A stretch of DNA of 64,000 bases from Anaerocolumna sp047777345 (GTDB lineage Bacteria > Bacillota > Clostridia > Lachnospirales > Lachnospiraceae). The number at the start of each line of letters is the position of its first letter. Position 1 is the first letter of the stretch. The stretch is taken from positions 1 through 64,000 of the forward strand of contig JBKEEJ010000002.1 in the NCBI GenBank assembly GCA_047777345.1. Direction: 5' to 3'. A model generated the notes under the pieces. That model was not told the origin of the DNA, ran no database searches, and was given only the letters and a program-made list of their open reading frames with translations. Positions 33,546 to 42,606 of the stretch are shown here, one piece after another. The translations under genes and the position numbers were made by a program.

Positions 33546-34973
33546 TTATAACAGTTCTCTTAATATCCGGTTTATAGCGCCGGGATCCGCTTTGCCTTTC
33601 AATTCTTTCATGGTCTGGCCCACCAAATATCCCAGAGCTTTTTCCTTTCCGCTCCGGTAATCATTTACCGACCCGGGATTGGCGGCAATGACTTTCTCTA
33701 TAACAGACCGCAGCACCCCTTCGTCACTTACCATGGTTAAACCACGTTCGTTTACGTATTCCACAGGATCCACATCGGACTTAAATATTTCTTCGAATAC
33801 TTCCTTGGCAACAGTCCTGTTAATCTTTCCATCGCTGATTAGTCCGATTAATTTGGCCAAATTGGCAGCACTGAAACGAATATTTTCCGGCTCCATTTCG
33901 GATTCTTTTAACAGGCGCATGGTTTCTACCATAAGCCAGTTGGACACTTCTTTAGGTTTGCCGCATAGGGCTACCGTTTCCTCAAAAATATCAGCCATTC
34001 TCTTGGAACTGGTAATAATGGATGCGTCATAAGCCGGTATGTCATATTCGGTTTCATAGCGCTTCATTTTTTCATCCCGAAGTTCCGGCAGGCGGGATCT
34101 GATTTCATTTAACCATTCGTCGCTGATTTCAATGGGTACCAGATCCGGTTCCGGAAAATACCGGTAATCCTGTGCGTCTTCCTTGGACCGCATGGCAAAA
34201 CTGGTATCCTTATTATCATCCCAACGTCTGGTTTCCTGTATAATTGCTTTTCCGTATTCCAATTGCTCAATTTGCCTTTTTCTCTCCCCTTCTATGGCTC
34301 TGGCAATGGCCTTAAAGGAGTTTAGGTTTTTCATTTCCGTACGTGTTCCAAATTCCTTGGCTCCTACTTCTCTGACAGATAAATTTATATCGGCACGAAG
34401 AGAACCTTCCTGCATCTTACAGTCGGATACGCCAAGATACTGCAGAATCAATTTTAATTTTTCAAGATAAGCAATCGCTTCCTCCGCGGATCTCATATCC
34501 GGTTCGCTGACAATTTCAATTAAAGGAACTCCGCACCGGTTATAGTCAACCAAGGTACAGTCTTCCCATGGATCGTGAATTAGTTTGCCCGCATCTTCTT
34601 CCATATGGATTTCATGAATACCTATGACTTTCTTAATGCCGCCTACTTCAATCTCAATACCCCCGTCATGGCAAATGGGAAGATATAGCTGAGATATCTG
34701 ATAGGCTTTCGGAAGATCCGGATAAAAATAATTTTTCCGGTCAAATTTACAGTTCTGATTGATTTTGCAGTTCATTGCCAGCCCCGCAGCAACGGCAAAC
34801 TCAACAACTTTTTTATTTAAAACGGGAAGTGTACCAGGCATACCGGTACAAACCGGACAGCAATGGGTATTAGGCTCTCCGCCAAACTGGGTGGTACATC
34901 CGCAAAATATCTTTGTTTTTGTAGCTAATTCTGCATGTACTTCCAAACCGATTACTGTTTCATAAGCTTTCAT
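33546..34973 (-). CDS. gatB: Asp/Glu-tRNA amidotransferase subunit B
   Basis: A 475-residue subunit of GatCAB, which phosphorylates and amidates Asp bound to tRNA-Asn and Glu bound to tRNA-Gln. The N-terminal cradle has ETVIGLEVHAELATKTKIFC, the zinc-site cysteines CGC and HCCPVCTGMPG, FDRKNYFYPDLPKAYQIS, DYNRCGVPLIEIVSEPD and LRADINLSV. The C-terminal YqeY-like tail domain ends with GYLVGQTMKELKGKADPG. It overlaps gatA by four bases (ATGA), showing translational coupling. Full length. Confidence 0.97.
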   Translation of the reverse strand: MKAYETVIGLEVHAELATKTKIFCGCTTQFGGEPNTHCCPVCTGMPGTLPVLNKKVVEFAVAAGLAMNCKINQNCKFDRKNYFYPDLPKAYQISQLYLPICHDGGIEIEVGGIKKVIGIHEIHMEEDAGKLIHDPWEDCTLVDYNRCGVPLIEIVSEPDMRSAEEAIAYLEKLKLILQYLGVSDCKMQEGSLRADINLSVREVGAKEFGTRTEMKNLNSFKAIARAIEGERKRQIEQLEYGKAIIQETRRWDDNKDTSFAMRSKEDAQDYRYFPEPDLVPIEISDEWLNEIRSRLPELRDEKMKRYETEYDIPAYDASIITSSKRMADIFEETVALCGKPKEVSNWLMVETMRLLKESEMEPENIRFSAANLAKLIGLISDGKINRTVAKEVFEEIFKSDVDPVEYVNERGLTMVSDEGVLRSVIEKVIAANPGSVNDYRSGKEKALGYLVGQTMKELKGKADPGAINRILRELL

Positions 34974-36430
34974 GATTGCACCTCCTTCTTATTGAGCCGG
35001 TATTGTTCGAAACTATAAGCCGCACGGATAATATCTTTTTCGCCAAAGTGCTTTCCGATTAGCTGCAAGCCAACAGGAAGCCCGGCCGAATCAATTCCGC
35101 ATGGTAAACTAATGGCCGGAAGGCCCGCCAGGTTAACGGACACGGTATAAATATCTCCTAAATACATTTTTAAAGGATCCGATAAGCTTGCCCCAAGTTT
35201 TGGCGCGGTAGTGGGAGCTGTGGGTCCCAAAATAATGTCAAACTTTTCAAAAGCCTTATCAAAGCCTTTTTTAATAAGAGCTTTTACCTTCAGTGCTTTG
35301 TTGTAATATGCGTCATAATATCCGGAACTTAATACAAAGGCCCCAATCATCATTCTTCGTTTAACTTCTATGCCAAACCCTTCGCTTCTGGTCTTTTTAT
35401 AAACGTCCTGAAGGCTTTCGTAATTTTCGGTACGAAATCCGTATTTCATGCCGTCATATCTGGATAAGTTGGAGCTGGCTTCCGCCGAAGCAATAACATA
35501 ATAAGCTGGAATAGCATAATCCACTGCTTCCAGATCAAATTCCTCTACAACAGCTCCTTTTTCCTCAAAAACCTTGGCAGCTGCCAAAATATTCTTCTTT
35601 ATATCTTCCTCTAAGCCTGCACCCAGATAGCCTTTGGGAATACCGATTTTCATTCCCTTTACATCATCAATCAGGGCTTTGGAATATTCGTAATTCTCCC
35701 TGTCAACCGAAGTGGAATCCTTGTCATCATGGCCGGATATAATATCCAGAACGGTTACTGCGTCAGACACATTCCTTGCAATGGGACCAATCTGGTCCAG
35801 AGAAGAAGCGTAAGCAATAAGGCCATAACGGGATACGGTACCATAAGTAGGTTTAATTCCCGTTACACCGCAAAAAGCGCTGGGCTGACGAATGGAACCT
35901 CCGGTATCAGAACCTAAGGCATAAAATGCTTCGTTTGCGGCAACTGCCGCTGCCGAGCCGCCACTGGAACCTCCGGGAACATGGTCTGTATTCTTTGGAT
36001 TCCTGGTAGCACCAAAATAAGAAGTTTCCGTGGTACTTCCCATGGCAAACTCATCCATATTGGTTTTTCCGATAATAACCGCACCGGCTTTTTCCAGCTT
36101 ATCAATTACTGTAGCATTATAGGGAGGAACAAAGTTATACAATATTTTGGATGCGCAGGTAGTTTTGGTCCCTTTGGTACAGATATTATCCTTAATGGCT
36201 ACCGGTACCCCTGCAAGAGGCGAATCTGCCAGTTCTCCCGCATCAATCTTTTTTTGTACTTGTTCTGCTTTTTTTAGTGCTTCCTCTTCCATTACGGTTA
36301 TATAACAGTTATAAGACTGATCTTTTTCCTGAATCTTTTCTAACTGGGCTTTGGTTGCTTCCACAACCGATATATCTTTATCTTTAATTTTCCGGCCCAA
36401 TTCCAGGGCGGATAATGCTGTTATATCCAT
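34970..36430 (-). CDS. gatA: Asp/Glu-tRNA amidotransferase subunit A
   Basis: A 486-residue amidase-signature subunit that releases ammonia from glutamine. The Ser-cis-Ser-Lys triad is represented by PVAIKDNICTKGTKTTCAS (Lys) and PGGSSGGSAAAVAA with GSDTGGSIRQPSAFCG (Ser, Ser). The length fits the family. I put the start at the ATG at 36430, where GGAAGG is correctly spaced; a longer frame upstream has no ribosome site and would overlap gatC. It lies 16 bases after gatC and overlaps gatB. Confidence 0.97.
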   Translation of the reverse strand: MDITALSALELGRKIKDKDISVVEATKAQLEKIQEKDQSYNCYITVMEEEALKKAEQVQKKIDAGELADSPLAGVPVAIKDNICTKGTKTTCASKILYNFVPPYNATVIDKLEKAGAVIIGKTNMDEFAMGSTTETSYFGATRNPKNTDHVPGGSSGGSAAAVAANEAFYALGSDTGGSIRQPSAFCGVTGIKPTYGTVSRYGLIAYASSLDQIGPIARNVSDAVTVLDIISGHDDKDSTSVDRENYEYSKALIDDVKGMKIGIPKGYLGAGLEEDIKKNILAAAKVFEEKGAVVEEFDLEAVDYAIPAYYVIASAEASSNLSRYDGMKYGFRTENYESLQDVYKKTRSEGFGIEVKRRMMIGAFVLSSGYYDAYYNKALKVKALIKKGFDKAFEKFDIILGPTAPTTAPKLGASLSDPLKMYLGDIYTVSVNLAGLPAISLPCGIDSAGLPVGLQLIGKHFGEKDIIRAAYSFEQYRLNKKEVQS

Positions 36431-36446
36431 TTGAACACCTTCCTTT

Positions 36447-36734
36447 TTATTCCACGGTCTTTGGTACCATAAAACATCCGTCCTTACTTGCCGGTGCGTT
36501 GGCAAGAAGTTCATCCCGATTCGGTTCGTTAACTACCACGTCTTCCCGGAACACGTTGCGGATAGGAAACACATGGGACATTGGCTCAATGTTATCCGTA
36601 TCCAGTTCATTCATCGTATCCATATATGCTAAAATTTTGCCTAAATCCTGCTTGGCTTTTTCTTTCTCATCATCACTTAAGGTAAGTTTGGCTAAAGCCG
36701 CCACATATTCGATGGTTTCATCTGATATGGTCAT
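36447..36734 (-). CDS. gatC: Asp/Glu-tRNA amidotransferase subunit C
   Basis: A 95-residue subunit that wraps around and stabilises GatA-GatB. It has the typical start (SDETIEYVAALAKLTLSDDE) and the centre LGKILAYMDTMNELDTDNIE followed by PMSHV. The ATG at 36734 has AAAGGAG upstream. It begins 28 bases after the end of aspS in the same operon. Confidence 0.95.
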   Translation of the reverse strand: MTISDETIEYVAALAKLTLSDDEKEKAKQDLGKILAYMDTMNELDTDNIEPMSHVFPIRNVFREDVVVNEPNRDELLANAPASKDGCFMVPKTVE

Positions 36735-36762
36735 AATCTTACTCCTTTCCTGCGTACAAAAT

Positions 36763-38105
36763 CTAGGGTTCCAACCTTGACACATCTCTTGGGAAAAGGG
36801 TAGTTTCCCTTACATTTTGCTCATCTATTAGTTTCATGGTAAAACGCTCTAAACCAATGCCAAGTCCTCCATGAGGTGGCATACCATGTTTATGAATCAT
36901 TAAGAAGTTTTTAAAATCCTCCGGATCCATGCCTCTTGCAAGCATCTTGGCTACCTGTTCCTCATAGGAATGAATTCTCTGTCCTCCGGTAGTTATTTCC
37001 ATTCCTTTGTACAGTAAATCAAAGCTTAACGTAAATTTGTGATCCGCCGGATCATCCATAGCATAAAAAGGTCTCTTTTTGGATGGATAATGGGTAACAA
37101 AAACAAAGTCAGTGTCATATTCTTCTTTAAAATATCTGCCGATAAGTATTTCTTCTTCCGGCTCCAGGTCATAAGGATTACGTATCTTTCGATTATATTT
37201 TTCGGAAACCAGTCTTTTTGCCTCATCAAAACGAACGGCCGGGAAAGTTAGGGCACCGGGCAGTTTAACGTCTAATAACTTAAGTTCCCTTTCATATTTT
37301 TCTGATAAAAGCCCGAAGGTGTATTTTAGCATTTCTGCTTCCATTTCCATAATATCTTCAAAGCCGTCAATATAGCCCATTTCAAAATCAAGACTGGTAT
37401 ACTCATTAAGATGTCTTGTGGTATTATGTTTTTCGGCACGAAATACCGGAGCTACTTCAAATACCCGGTCATAAACTGCCACCATAGTCTGTTTGTAAAA
37501 CTGAGGGCTTTGTGCCAAAAATGCCCTTCTTGCCGAAGTATTCCAGTTTAAAAACATTGGCACCGCCTTCCGCATTACCGGCTACTATTTTTGGAGTTCT
37601 GATTTCTGTAAAGTTTTGTGAATAAAGGAAATCACGAAAGCCTCTTACGATACCTTCCTGTATTTTTAAAGATTGCTCGCTCCCTTATATTTCTTAAAGT
37701 TATGGGACGCAGGGATAATTTTGTTTCCAATGATGTTTTTAACTTCCATTTACCGATGGGAACAGGCATGGTTGTATCCTTGGCAGGTTCTGACAGGACG
37801 CGAATACCGGTAATGTGAATTTCAAAACCACCGGGAGCACGGTTTTCCGGTACCACGATTCCCTTAACCTCAAGGGTAGCTCCTTCTCTTAATAACTTAC
37901 TGTCAAAGTCCTGCAATTTACTCTCTTCATACACACACTGAACCAAACCTTCATATTTTCTTAAAACAACAAATGCAAATTCACCCATATCACGTATGAT
38001 ATGAACCGCTCCCCTGATTTTAACTTCTTTTCCGTTAAAATTGCCGGTAAGAATATCCCTGATTTCCACCGTATCTTTTTGCTTTAAACCGTTTACAAAA
38101 TCCAT
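36763..38105 (-). pseudogene. aspS: Aspartate-tRNA(Asp/Asn) ligase gene with two +1 frameshifts
   Basis: The gene encodes an archaeal-type AspRS without the bacterial GAD insertion, the kind that is usually non-discriminating and makes Asp-tRNA-Asn for GatCAB. The N-terminal anticodon-binding OB fold (NFNGKEVKIRGAVHIIRDMG) and class II motifs (FRAEKHNTTRHLNEYTSLDF; GLGIGLERFTMKL) are intact, but in different frames. One extra A in a run of five (37663-37667) and one extra G in a run of three (37524-37526) interrupt it. Removing one base at each restores 446 uninterrupted codons including RDFLYSQNFTEIRTPKIVAG between them. The start ATG at 38105 follows GAGGAGGG. Either the gene is dead or both are homopolymer sequence errors. 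Confidence 0.85.
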
Positions 38106-38134
38106 AATCGTGCCCTCCTCATAACACTTAATGT

Positions 38135-38440
38135 AAAAAAAAAGCCCCAGGCAATGCATCTGCATTTGCCTGGGACGGGACTTTACTGTATATTCCCGCG
38201 GTACCACCCGCATTGAGAGCCATATGGCCCTCCACTTTTACACTTAACGCGTGTTACGCGTGAACCTACTGCGGATATCTTTAAGGATATCCCTTCGACC
38301 CACGAGCTCCAGAGTGTTCCTTCCTGTATCTATCACCATAGGCATGCTCTCAGTCGGTGACACGCCATTCCTGTCTATCGGTGAAATCAACACAGGTCAG
38401 TCTCCTTCATAGCTGATAATAACTATGAAATTGTAATTAT
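38135..38440 (-). promoter_or_regulatory. T-box leader of the aspS-gatCAB operon, apparent Asn specifier
   Basis: On the leftward strand the T-box core TGCGGGTGGTACCGCGG is at 38196-38212 and is followed by a compact terminator (38174-38146 stem, then nine T). Upstream, the lower stem I elements GAGAGC (about 38346-38352) and GGAGCTC (38304-38310) are present. The three bases in the specifier position, directly 5' of ACTCTGGAGC, read AAC (38316-38318), an Asn codon. This fits an operon that makes Asn-tRNA by transamidation. I could not assign the promoter with confidence. Confidence 0.9.
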
Positions 38441-38590
38441 TTAACCATAAAATAATTAGTGAATTTCAAACATCTGATTGCAAAAATGGAAACGCAATCA
38501 TTCATTAATATACATCCTAATGTGTATTTTTCCATTATTGACTTATATTAACACAGAATATTTTATATGGCAAGGGTAAAATATAATTTT

Positions 38591-38634
38591 ATTTCAATAA
38601 ATTTTGATATAAATTTCAATAAATTTTGATATAA
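38591..38634. repeat. Tandem duplication of a 22-bp AT-rich unit
   Basis: The unit beginning ATTTCAATAAATTTTGATAT occurs twice with no mismatch, at 38591-38612 and 38613-38634. It lies between the T-box leader and the LD-carboxypeptidase stop. It looks like a slippage duplication; no function is suggested. Confidence 0.85.
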
Positions 38635-38665
38635 AAAAATAGATTGCATATAAATCTAATTTGTA

Positions 38666-39679
38666 TTAACGAAGTTCCATTGTAAGAGACCCTTTTCCGT
38701 CCTTGCAGGTTACGGTACCTATTGCGCCGTTAATAATGGTCATTGCCGGTGGTTTATGGCCAATATCCGCATCCAGTATAATCGGCACACCTGACTTTCC
38801 GATAACGGATAAAACCGCTTCTTCATAAGAAATTTCACTTTCCTCGTCAAAGAAAGCCGGCCTTCCAAAAACAAAACCTCTTGCCGTCTGAAACCACCCT
38901 GCTTCTCTTAACTGCCACAGGCCTCTCGTTAAAGCCTCGCTGCTTAATGAGAAACTTTCCAAATACCACAATATACCGTCTTCCCTGTATTTTTCAAGGA
39001 AAGGAACTGTTTTATCATACCTGGTCCCCACCAGATTAAGAAGTACATCCAGACATCCGCCCAAAAGCCTTCCGGACAGGGTAACTTCCCTTTGTCCCGT
39101 TATGTTACGCCAGTATACCTTTTTATCACGGCGATATTCTTCAAGGCCGGTAATCCGGTCATAAAACCCGTCTTCATACATATCAAAGCTGGTTTGCAGT
39201 ACCGGTTTTCCTTCTAATAATGACAGATTATCCGAAATGGCTTTATGCCAATTTGCCATTCCGAAATCGTTAAAATTACAGCCATATATTGTTGCCATAT
39301 CACAGTTAGTAGTTACCGTATATGTTATGCCCGTATTGTCAGAATAACCCTGTATCCAGGTAGGATTATCCCCAATTATACGAAAATCCACAAAAGGAAG
39401 CATTTCCATCAGAAAATCTCCTCCTTTTGCCGAAATAATCCATTGAACCTTCGGATTTTTTATAAGACTTATAAATTCCTCTGCCCTGGTTTTCCCATCG
39501 GTACTTCTGCCCTTAAAACTTGAACGGACATGGGCAGTTTCCACCAATTCATATCCCCTGGCCTTTAGTTTTTCTTTACCGGAATCCAGACGGATAAAGT
39601 CTGTTTCTTTTTTATTGCCATCGGAAGGTGCCGTAATACCAATGGTACAGCCCTTTTTTATAAATTCTGGATAAATCAT
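38666..39679 (-). CDS. S66-family LD-carboxypeptidase (LdcA/MccF-like)
   Basis: A 337-residue serine peptidase. The nucleophile elbow is WIQGYSDNTGITY and the other triad members are expected in WYLESF (Glu) and DIGHKPP (His). Conserved start PEFIKKGCTIGITAPSDGN and WIISAKGGDFLMEMLPFVDF. The family includes peptidoglycan-recycling LD-carboxypeptidases and the MccF-type enzymes that inactivate microcin C-like aminoacyl nucleotides. The long insert around YRDKKVYWRN fits the MccF-like branch slightly better, but this is not decisive. Monocistronic. Confidence 0.87.
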   Translation of the reverse strand: MIYPEFIKKGCTIGITAPSDGNKKETDFIRLDSGKEKLKARGYELVETAHVRSSFKGRSTDGKTRAEEFISLIKNPKVQWIISAKGGDFLMEMLPFVDFRIIGDNPTWIQGYSDNTGITYTVTTNCDMATIYGCNFNDFGMANWHKAISDNLSLLEGKPVLQTSFDMYEDGFYDRITGLEEYRRDKKVYWRNITGQREVTLSGRLLGGCLDVLLNLVGTRYDKTVPFLEKYREDGILWYLESFSLSSEALTRGLWQLREAGWFQTARGFVFGRPAFFDEESEISYEEAVLSVIGKSGVPIILDADIGHKPPAMTIINGAIGTVTCKDGKGSLTMELR

Positions 39680-39911
39680 TTTCTTTTCACCACGTTACTG
39701 ACGTTAGATATGTTAAAATCAGACACTGCCTGACTTTTTCTTCTAATATTGACAACATTTTATCTTTTTATAATTTCTTTGTCAATTGTTTTCGCTTCTT
39801 TTATCAAAATCATTATATCCGGTTTTTGCGTTTTTAAATCCCTCTTTTATGTAAATTTTAAGGGCTGCCGCTTTTAACTAAATGCAGTAAAGCAACAGTC
39901 CCTTTCCAAAT

Positions 39912-41126
39912 CTAGAGCTTCTTAATTCTTTCGACAGCTTCCAGGGTATTTTCATAAGAGCCAAAGGCGGTAAGCCTAAAGTACCCTTCCCCATGAGGTC
40001 CAAATCCCGATCCGGGGGTACCAACCACAGCAGCTTCCTTTAACAGGTAGTCAAAAAACTCCCAGGATGTCATGCCATCTGGTGTCTTAAGCCAGATATA
40101 GGGAGCATTCACACCGCCAAAAGCCTGATATCCGGCTGCTTTTAACCCTTCTCTTATTACTTTCGCATTATTCATATAATAAGCAATCTGTTCTCTGGTT
40201 TGCTTTTTCCCTTCTTCCGAATAAACCGCAAGTCCCGCCGCCTGTATAATATAAGGGACTCCGTTAAACTTGGTGCCATGACGCCTTGCCCACAGACTGT
40301 TTAAGCTGACATTACCGCATTTTAATTCCTTGGGAACTACGGTAAAAGCCAGTCTGGTCCCGGTAAAGCCGGCATTCTTGGAAAAACTTCTGATTTCAAT
40401 GGCACAGGTTTTGGCTCCGTCACATTCATAAATGGTATGAGGCACATCTTCTTCGGAAATATAGGCTTCATAAGCAGCGTCATAAATAATCACCGCACCA
40501 TTTTTATTTGCATAGTCAACCCATTCCTGCAGTCTGTCTTTTTTTATTGTTGAGCCGGTGGGGTTATTGGGAAAGCACAGATAGATAATATCTGCCTCTT
40601 CCTTGGGAAGCTCCGGCGCAAAGTCATTTTCCATGGTACAAGGCATATAAACAACCTTACTCCACCTTCCCAGTTCCGGTATATAATCTCCGTTTCTTCC
40701 TGCCATGGCGTTGCTGTCAACGTAAACCGGATAAACCGGATCACATACCGCGATTTTATTATCCAGATCAAAAATTTCCTGAATATTGGAAGAATCGCTT
40801 TTTGCCCCGTCACTGATAAATATTTCGTCTATGTCAATTGCAACGCCTCTGGCCTTATAGTCATTTTCCGCTATGGCCGACCGCAAAAATTCGTAACCTA
40901 ATTCCGGAGGATACCCTTTAAAGGTTTCCTTAACCCCCATTTCGTCGGTTGCCTTGTGCAAAGCTTTAATCACGGCAGGTACTAAAGGAAGGGTTACATC
41001 ACCGATTCCCAGACGAATAATCTTTTTATCCGGATTTGCCTCGGCAAACGCCTTTACTTTTTTCCCAATATCCGAAAACAAATAACTGCCAGGCAGTTTC
41101 AGATAATTTTCATTAATCTTAAACAA
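39912..41126 (-). CDS. dapL: LL-diaminopimelate aminotransferase
   Basis: A 404-residue class I PLP aminotransferase that converts tetrahydrodipicolinate to LL-diaminopimelate in one step, using glutamate. DapL hallmarks are NENYLKLPGSYLFSDIGKKV, IIRLGIGDVTLPL, IFISDGAKSDSSNIQEIF, YLCFPNNPTGSTIKKD and the PLP lysine in IRSFSKNAGFTGTRLAF. It replaces the succinylase or acetylase route. It follows dapF by 15 bases in the glnA operon, an arrangement that ties lysine and cell-wall precursor synthesis to nitrogen assimilation. Confidence 0.95.
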   Translation of the reverse strand: MFKINENYLKLPGSYLFSDIGKKVKAFAEANPDKKIIRLGIGDVTLPLVPAVIKALHKATDEMGVKETFKGYPPELGYEFLRSAIAENDYKARGVAIDIDEIFISDGAKSDSSNIQEIFDLDNKIAVCDPVYPVYVDSNAMAGRNGDYIPELGRWSKVVYMPCTMENDFAPELPKEEADIIYLCFPNNPTGSTIKKDRLQEWVDYANKNGAVIIYDAAYEAYISEEDVPHTIYECDGAKTCAIEIRSFSKNAGFTGTRLAFTVVPKELKCGNVSLNSLWARRHGTKFNGVPYIIQAAGLAVYSEEGKKQTREQIAYYMNNAKVIREGLKAAGYQAFGGVNAPYIWLKTPDGMTSWEFFDYLLKEAAVVGTPGSGFGPHGEGYFRLTAFGSYENTLEAVERIKKL

Positions 41127-41141
41127 TGTTTCCTCTCCTTC

Positions 41142-41978
41142 TTAATTTATATCTATCTCACCATCAAAAACCTTAACCGCAGGTCCGGTCATGTAAATCC
41201 TGTTCTCTTGTCTGTCATACTTTATTTTCAATTCGCCGCCCAATAGCTTAACGGTAACAGAATCCTTTGTATAACCGTTTCTGATACAAGCATATACACT
41301 GGCACAAGCTCCGGTTCCACAGGCTAATGTTTCGCCAGAACCTCTCTCCCAGACTCGCATTTTTATGGTGTTCGGATCTATGACATGAACAAACTCTGTA
41401 TTGGTCCGTTCAGGAAAAAGGCTGTGATTTTCAAATAAAGGGCCGACCTTTTCCAGTTGAATTTTACCGGGATCATCAACGAAAACAACCGCATGAGGAT
41501 TTCCCATGGAAACACAGGTCATATGATAAACTGTGCCGTCAACCGTTATGGGTCTGTCAATCACTTCATTTTCCTCACAAAAGACAGGAATTTGCTTCGG
41601 ATCCGTAATGGGATTTCCCATATCAACGGTAACTTCCTCTACTTTTCCGTCCACAACTTTTAAATCCAGGTACTTAATTCCGGCTCCGGTTTCAATGCTG
41701 ATATGCTGCTTATCCGTCAAGCCATAATCATACACGTATTTTGCCACGCAGCGGATACCGTTTCCGCACATAGATGATTTTGACCCGTCCGCATTATACA
41801 TATCCATCATAAAATCAGCTTTGTCCGAAGGTTTTATTAAGATTAAACCGTCGGATCCAATTCCATAATGCCTGTCGCTGACCCGGATGGCTACGTCACT
41901 GGGATTATCCACTGTTTCCTTAAAACAGTTTACATACACATAATCGTTGCCGCATCCTTGCATTTTGGTAAATTTCAT
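41142..41978 (-). CDS. dapF: Diaminopimelate epimerase
   Basis: A 278-residue cofactor-free racemase that interconverts LL- and meso-diaminopimelate. The two catalytic cysteines are in SSMCGNGIRCVAKY and TLACGTGACASVYA. The start region MKFTKMQGCGNDYVYV is typical; three codons upstream there is another in-frame ATG, too close to the AAAGG site to be preferred. It lies between the ANTAR gene (18-base gap) and dapL (15-base gap). Confidence 0.95.
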   Translation of the reverse strand: MKFTKMQGCGNDYVYVNCFKETVDNPSDVAIRVSDRHYGIGSDGLILIKPSDKADFMMDMYNADGSKSSMCGNGIRCVAKYVYDYGLTDKQHISIETGAGIKYLDLKVVDGKVEEVTVDMGNPITDPKQIPVFCEENEVIDRPITVDGTVYHMTCVSMGNPHAVVFVDDPGKIQLEKVGPLFENHSLFPERTNTEFVHVIDPNTIKMRVWERGSGETLACGTGACASVYACIRNGYTKDSVTVKLLGGELKIKYDRQENRIYMTGPAVKVFDGEIDIN

Positions 41979-42005
41979 ACTCTTCATAACCTTTCTTATA
42001 TAGAA

Positions 42006-42548
42006 TTACAGCAGGCTTAAAATCATTTCAGCCATTTCCACCATATTGGTACCAGTATCCATACTATTCTTCTGAATGTAGCGGTGTGCCTCCTCCTCTG
42101 TCATATTGTTCCGCTCCATAAGAACAAGCTTTGCCTTATTAATAATTGCTTTCTCCTCTTCGGTTCTTGGCCTGGGTTTATCCTTATTTTTCTTCTTTTT
42201 TCTGGTATAATTATAGCTCATCATCTGCAGGGTATTCAACAGGTCCCGCATTTTTATTGGCATACTCAGACAAACTATGTTGTTATCGGTACATTCATCC
42301 AATTTGCTGGCGGAAGCAATCAAAAGCATTTCAAACCCTTTAGGAAGATAGCTATTTAATTCGCTGTAATGCATATCTGAGAAACGGTATCCACAAATCA
42401 GGATTCCGTTATCCAATTCATTTGCAATTCCGATAGCAGCTGCCCCGGTAGTACAGGTTGCATTCACCTCGTAACCGTTTCTTATTAATGCATTCTTTAT
42501 TTTATTAGCATCTTCTATCTTGGGAAAAGCTACAATAATACTTAACAC
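42006..42548 (-). CDS. ANTAR-domain antiterminator with a degenerate receiver domain (NitR-like)
   Basis: A 180-residue RNA-binding regulator. Residues 1-110 fold like a response-regulator receiver, but the acidic pocket and phosphoacceptor are missing: strand 1 ends VAFPK instead of two acids, and strand 3 ends ILICGYRF with no aspartate. After a lysine-rich linker (RKKKKNKDKPRPR) comes the ANTAR domain, residues about 127-180 (EEEKAIINKAKLVLMERNNM, then TEEEAHRYIQKNSMD). ANTAR proteins bind hexaloop hairpins and stop terminators from forming. It is 58 bases after glnA. NitR, described next to glnA in a solventogenic Clostridium, is the closest relative I recall. Likely targets are the glnA and gltB leaders. 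Confidence 0.88.
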   Translation of the reverse strand: MLSIIVAFPKIEDANKIKNALIRNGYEVNATCTTGAAAIGIANELDNGILICGYRFSDMHYSELNSYLPKGFEMLLIASASKLDECTDNNIVCLSMPIKMRDLLNTLQMMSYNYTRKKKKNKDKPRPRTEEEKAIINKAKLVLMERNNMTEEEAHRYIQKNSMDTGTNMVEMAEMILSLL

Positions 42549-42606
42549 ATTTGATCACCCCCATCGCATTTCGTTTAGCGGTTATTAGCCACCCGATTAC
42601 TCTCCA

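Noticed and set aside
36763..38105. Two separate genes in place of aspS
   Set aside because: The halves are consecutive parts of one AspRS with no domain boundary at the break, the second half lacks a ribosome site, and two single-base changes restore one continuous frame.
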